In this document: in pieces, positions 24,739 through 26,528 of the stretch
How the letters are laid out: every line of letters starts with the position of its first letter
Numbering within the stretch: the first letter of the stretch is position 1
From: Granulicella sp.
GTDB lineage: Bacteria > Acidobacteriota > Terriglobia > Terriglobales > Acidobacteriaceae
Length of the DNA stretch: 26,528 bases
NCBI GenBank assembly: GCA_003133205.1
Contig: PKWK01000323.1
Coordinates: 1 to 26,528 of the forward strand
Direction: 5' to 3'
Notes under the pieces: model-generated
Databases searched by the model: none
Told to the model about the DNA's origin: nothing
What the model saw: only the letters and a program-made list of their open reading frames with translations
Translations under genes and position numbers: made by a program

Positions 24739-26528
24739 ATGCCACGCATCTCCCGTCGTAACCTTATCGCTTCCGGACTCGCTTTTTCGGGTTCTTCGTT
24801 GTTGAGCAGCTCAGGCTGGGCTCAAGCGGCCTCGGCGCCGCAAGTCGCAGGGCCGAGCGGGACGGGCGGCAATGCATCCGGGAACGGTGCCCGGGAGAAG
24901 TTACTTTTCGATTTTGGCTGGAAGTTCAAATTCGGTCATGGCACGGATCCTGCAAAAGACATTGGTTTTGGTCTGGGCCAGGCCGATTTCTCGAAGACCG
25001 GAGACTTCAAGCCGGCCAAGGCCGAGTTCGACGATTCCGCGTGGCGCGCGCTGGACCTGCCGCACGACTGGGCGGTGGAGCTTCCATTTGAGCATGACGA
25101 CAGTGGCGCGGGCGACAGTCAGTTGCGGTCGCACGGCTACAAGCCGATAGGCCGTCGCTATCCGGAGAACAGCGTGGGCTGGTACCGGCGCGAGTTCGAG
25201 ATTCCGGCAGGAGATGTGGGCCGACGGATCCGGGTCGAGTTTGACGGCATGTTCCGGGATGCTCTGGTTTGGGTGAATGGCTGTTTCGTTGGGCGAAACG
25301 ATAATGGATACGCCCCCTTCGGCTTCGACCTCACCGATTTTCTCGTGTATGGCAAGAAAAACTATATTCTCCTCCGAGTGGATGCCAGCTTCGGCGACGG
25401 ATGGTTCTACGAGGGCGCGGGGATCTACAGGCATGTCTGGTTAACCAAGACTGATCCTGTGCATCTGGGCAAGTGGGAGAGCACGGTCCGGTCTACGCTG
25501 AACGGGGAGTCGGCCATGCTGGCACTCTCCACGATCGTGCAGAACGAGAGTAATCAGACCGTAGCCGGCAAGGTTAGCTGGAAGATTCTGGATGCCAATG
25601 GAGCGACCGTGGCCACGGCCGAATCAGGTCGTCAGCCGGTTGCGGCGGACGGAGCCTCTACCTTCGTCGCGAGCGCCAGGCTTGCAAAACCGGCATTGTG
25701 GTCGGTCTCGGAGCCAAACCTGTATTCCGCGGTGGTGAGCGTGGAGACTGATGGGAGGGTGCGCGATGCCGAGCAGGTGACCTTTGGCGTGCGCACGGCT
25801 GTATTCGACGCCGACAAGGGTTTTCTGCTGAATGGAAAACAGCTGAAGATTCAGGGCACCTGCAACCATCACGATCATGCGGGAGTGGGTGCTGCCCTTC
25901 CTGACCGGATGCAGGCGTTTCGGCTGGGTGTGCTGCAAGAGATGGGCTGCAATGCGGTGCGCACCTCGCACAACGCGCCCACGCCGGAATGGGTGGAAGC
26001 GTGCGATCGGATGGGCGTGATGATGATGTGTGAGACGCGCCAGATGAGTTCAAACGCCGAAGGCATGCGGCAACTCGAATTGATGGTGAAACGCTATCGC
26101 AACTCGCCTTCGATCATTTTGTGGTCGATTGGGAACGAGGAGTGGGTTTTGCAGGATGCGATGGCGGAGCAAGGAGTGCGCATAGCCGCCAGCATGGTCC
26201 GCCTGTGCCATAGCCTGGACCCAACCCGGGTGGTTTCCGCTGCCGTAAACGGAGACAACGAGAAGGGACTCTCGGTGCCGCTCGACATCATCGGATTCAA
26301 CTACAACACCGGTAAATGGCCTGAAGCATTCCACAAAAAGTATCCCAAGCGTCCGATCTTTGGATCGGAAACCTCGAGCGCCATCAGCACTCGCGGCATC
26401 TACGTTTCCGACCGCGTCCGGAACACTGTGAATTCCTACGACGGAGTCGTGGGTTGGGGGGAAACTCCGGAGGCTTGGTGGAAGTTCTACGGCACGCATG
26501 AGTGGGAAGCGGGTGGATTTGCCTGGAC
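24739..26528 (+). CDS. GH2 beta-galactosidase-like enzyme, Tat-exported, runs off the right edge
   Basis: This is the intact-looking counterpart of the gene at the left edge, in opposite orientation. GAGGA lies 8 nt before ATG, in the same CATTGAGGA context as the left copy. The protein starts with a Tat leader (PRISRRNLIASGLAFSGSS), a low-complexity Gly/Ser/Ala stretch, then the GH2 sugar-binding domain (about 50-235, GWYRREFEIP), an Ig-like domain (about 240-350) and the catalytic barrel from about 363 (LLNGKQLKIQGTCNHHDH). Acid/base Glu467 sits in WSIGNEEW and nucleophile Glu544 in IFGSETSS. The frame is open for 596 codons and continues beyond the window; full GH2 enzymes of this type are usually 800 residues or more. 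It probably removes beta-linked galactose after the upstream fucosidases have acted. Confidence 0.93.
   Translation, partial: MPRISRRNLIASGLAFSGSSLLSSSGWAQAASAPQVAGPSGTGGNASGNGAREKLLFDFGWKFKFGHGTDPAKDIGFGLGQADFSKTGDFKPAKAEFDDSAWRALDLPHDWAVELPFEHDDSGAGDSQLRSHGYKPIGRRYPENSVGWYRREFEIPAGDVGRRIRVEFDGMFRDALVWVNGCFVGRNDNGYAPFGFDLTDFLVYGKKNYILLRVDASFGDGWFYEGAGIYRHVWLTKTDPVHLGKWESTVRSTLNGESAMLALSTIVQNESNQTVAGKVSWKILDANGATVATAESGRQPVAADGASTFVASARLAKPALWSVSEPNLYSAVVSVETDGRVRDAEQVTFGVRTAVFDADKGFLLNGKQLKIQGTCNHHDHAGVGAALPDRMQAFRLGVLQEMGCNAVRTSHNAPTPEWVEACDRMGVMMMCETRQMSSNAEGMRQLELMVKRYRNSPSIILWSIGNEEWVLQDAMAEQGVRIAASMVRLCHSLDPTRVVSAAVNGDNEKGLSVPLDIIGFNYNTGKWPEAFHKKYPKRPIFGSETSSAISTRGIYVSDRVRNTVNSYDGVVGWGETPEAWWKFYGTHEWEAGGFAW

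Overview
The window looks like a carbohydrate-degradation locus from a soil-type member of the Acidobacteriota (Terriglobia/Acidobacteriaceae-like). This is inferred from gene content and style: a very large Oar-type TonB-dependent receptor with an N-terminal carboxypeptidase-regulatory domain and no SusD partner, many Tat-exported glycoside hydrolases, a small secreted protein beginning FNGKW, and GC-rich coding DNA with long antisense ORFs. No rRNA, CRISPR array, integrase or complete transposase gene was found.

Layout. Positions 1-3986 (minus strand) hold a GH2 beta-galactosidase-like gene, cut by the window edge and broken by a 1-nt frameshift, and a GH3 beta-glucosidase-like gene with two small frameshifts near its C-terminus. 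Positions 3987-5344 are a gene-poor scar with a palindromic operator candidate, a short inverted-repeat element, the 5' piece of a group II intron and a frameshifted YdeI/DUF1801 fragment. Positions 5345-9942 (plus) hold two paralogous Tat-exported TIM-barrel-type proteins of no family I can name, the truncated N-terminus of a possible third copy, and a GH10 xylanase with an unusual Pro/Gly-rich insertion. Positions 9943-10488 contain the 3' half of a tRNA-Pro gene, probably an integration scar. A GH97 enzyme (10489-12363) and a small secreted beta-strand protein (12587-12994) follow. Positions 13157-15917 (minus) encode a NarL-type response regulator and a membrane histidine kinase with an OB-fold-like extracytoplasmic region. 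Divergent from them, across a regulatory region with a perfect palindrome and tandem 22-bp repeats, lies the TonB-dependent receptor (16446-20309). It is followed by a strong terminator, two GH29 alpha-L-fucosidases (20466-24659) and a second GH2 gene (24739 to the right edge).

How the parts may work together (inference). The receptor would import oligosaccharides across the outer membrane. The exported GH29, GH2, GH3, GH97 and GH10 enzymes would remove fucose, galactose, glucose/xylose and backbone residues. The combination fits a fucosylated, galactosylated hemicellulose such as xyloglucan together with xylan. The two-component system is placed to sense such material or envelope state and control the divergent receptor.

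The two GH2 genes are near-identical and in opposite orientation about 23 kb apart, so the locus is bracketed by a long inverted repeat. The clearest decay (frameshifts, intron fragment, truncated genes) is in the left third. Frameshifts there could also be sequencing errors, which cannot be settled from the sequence alone.
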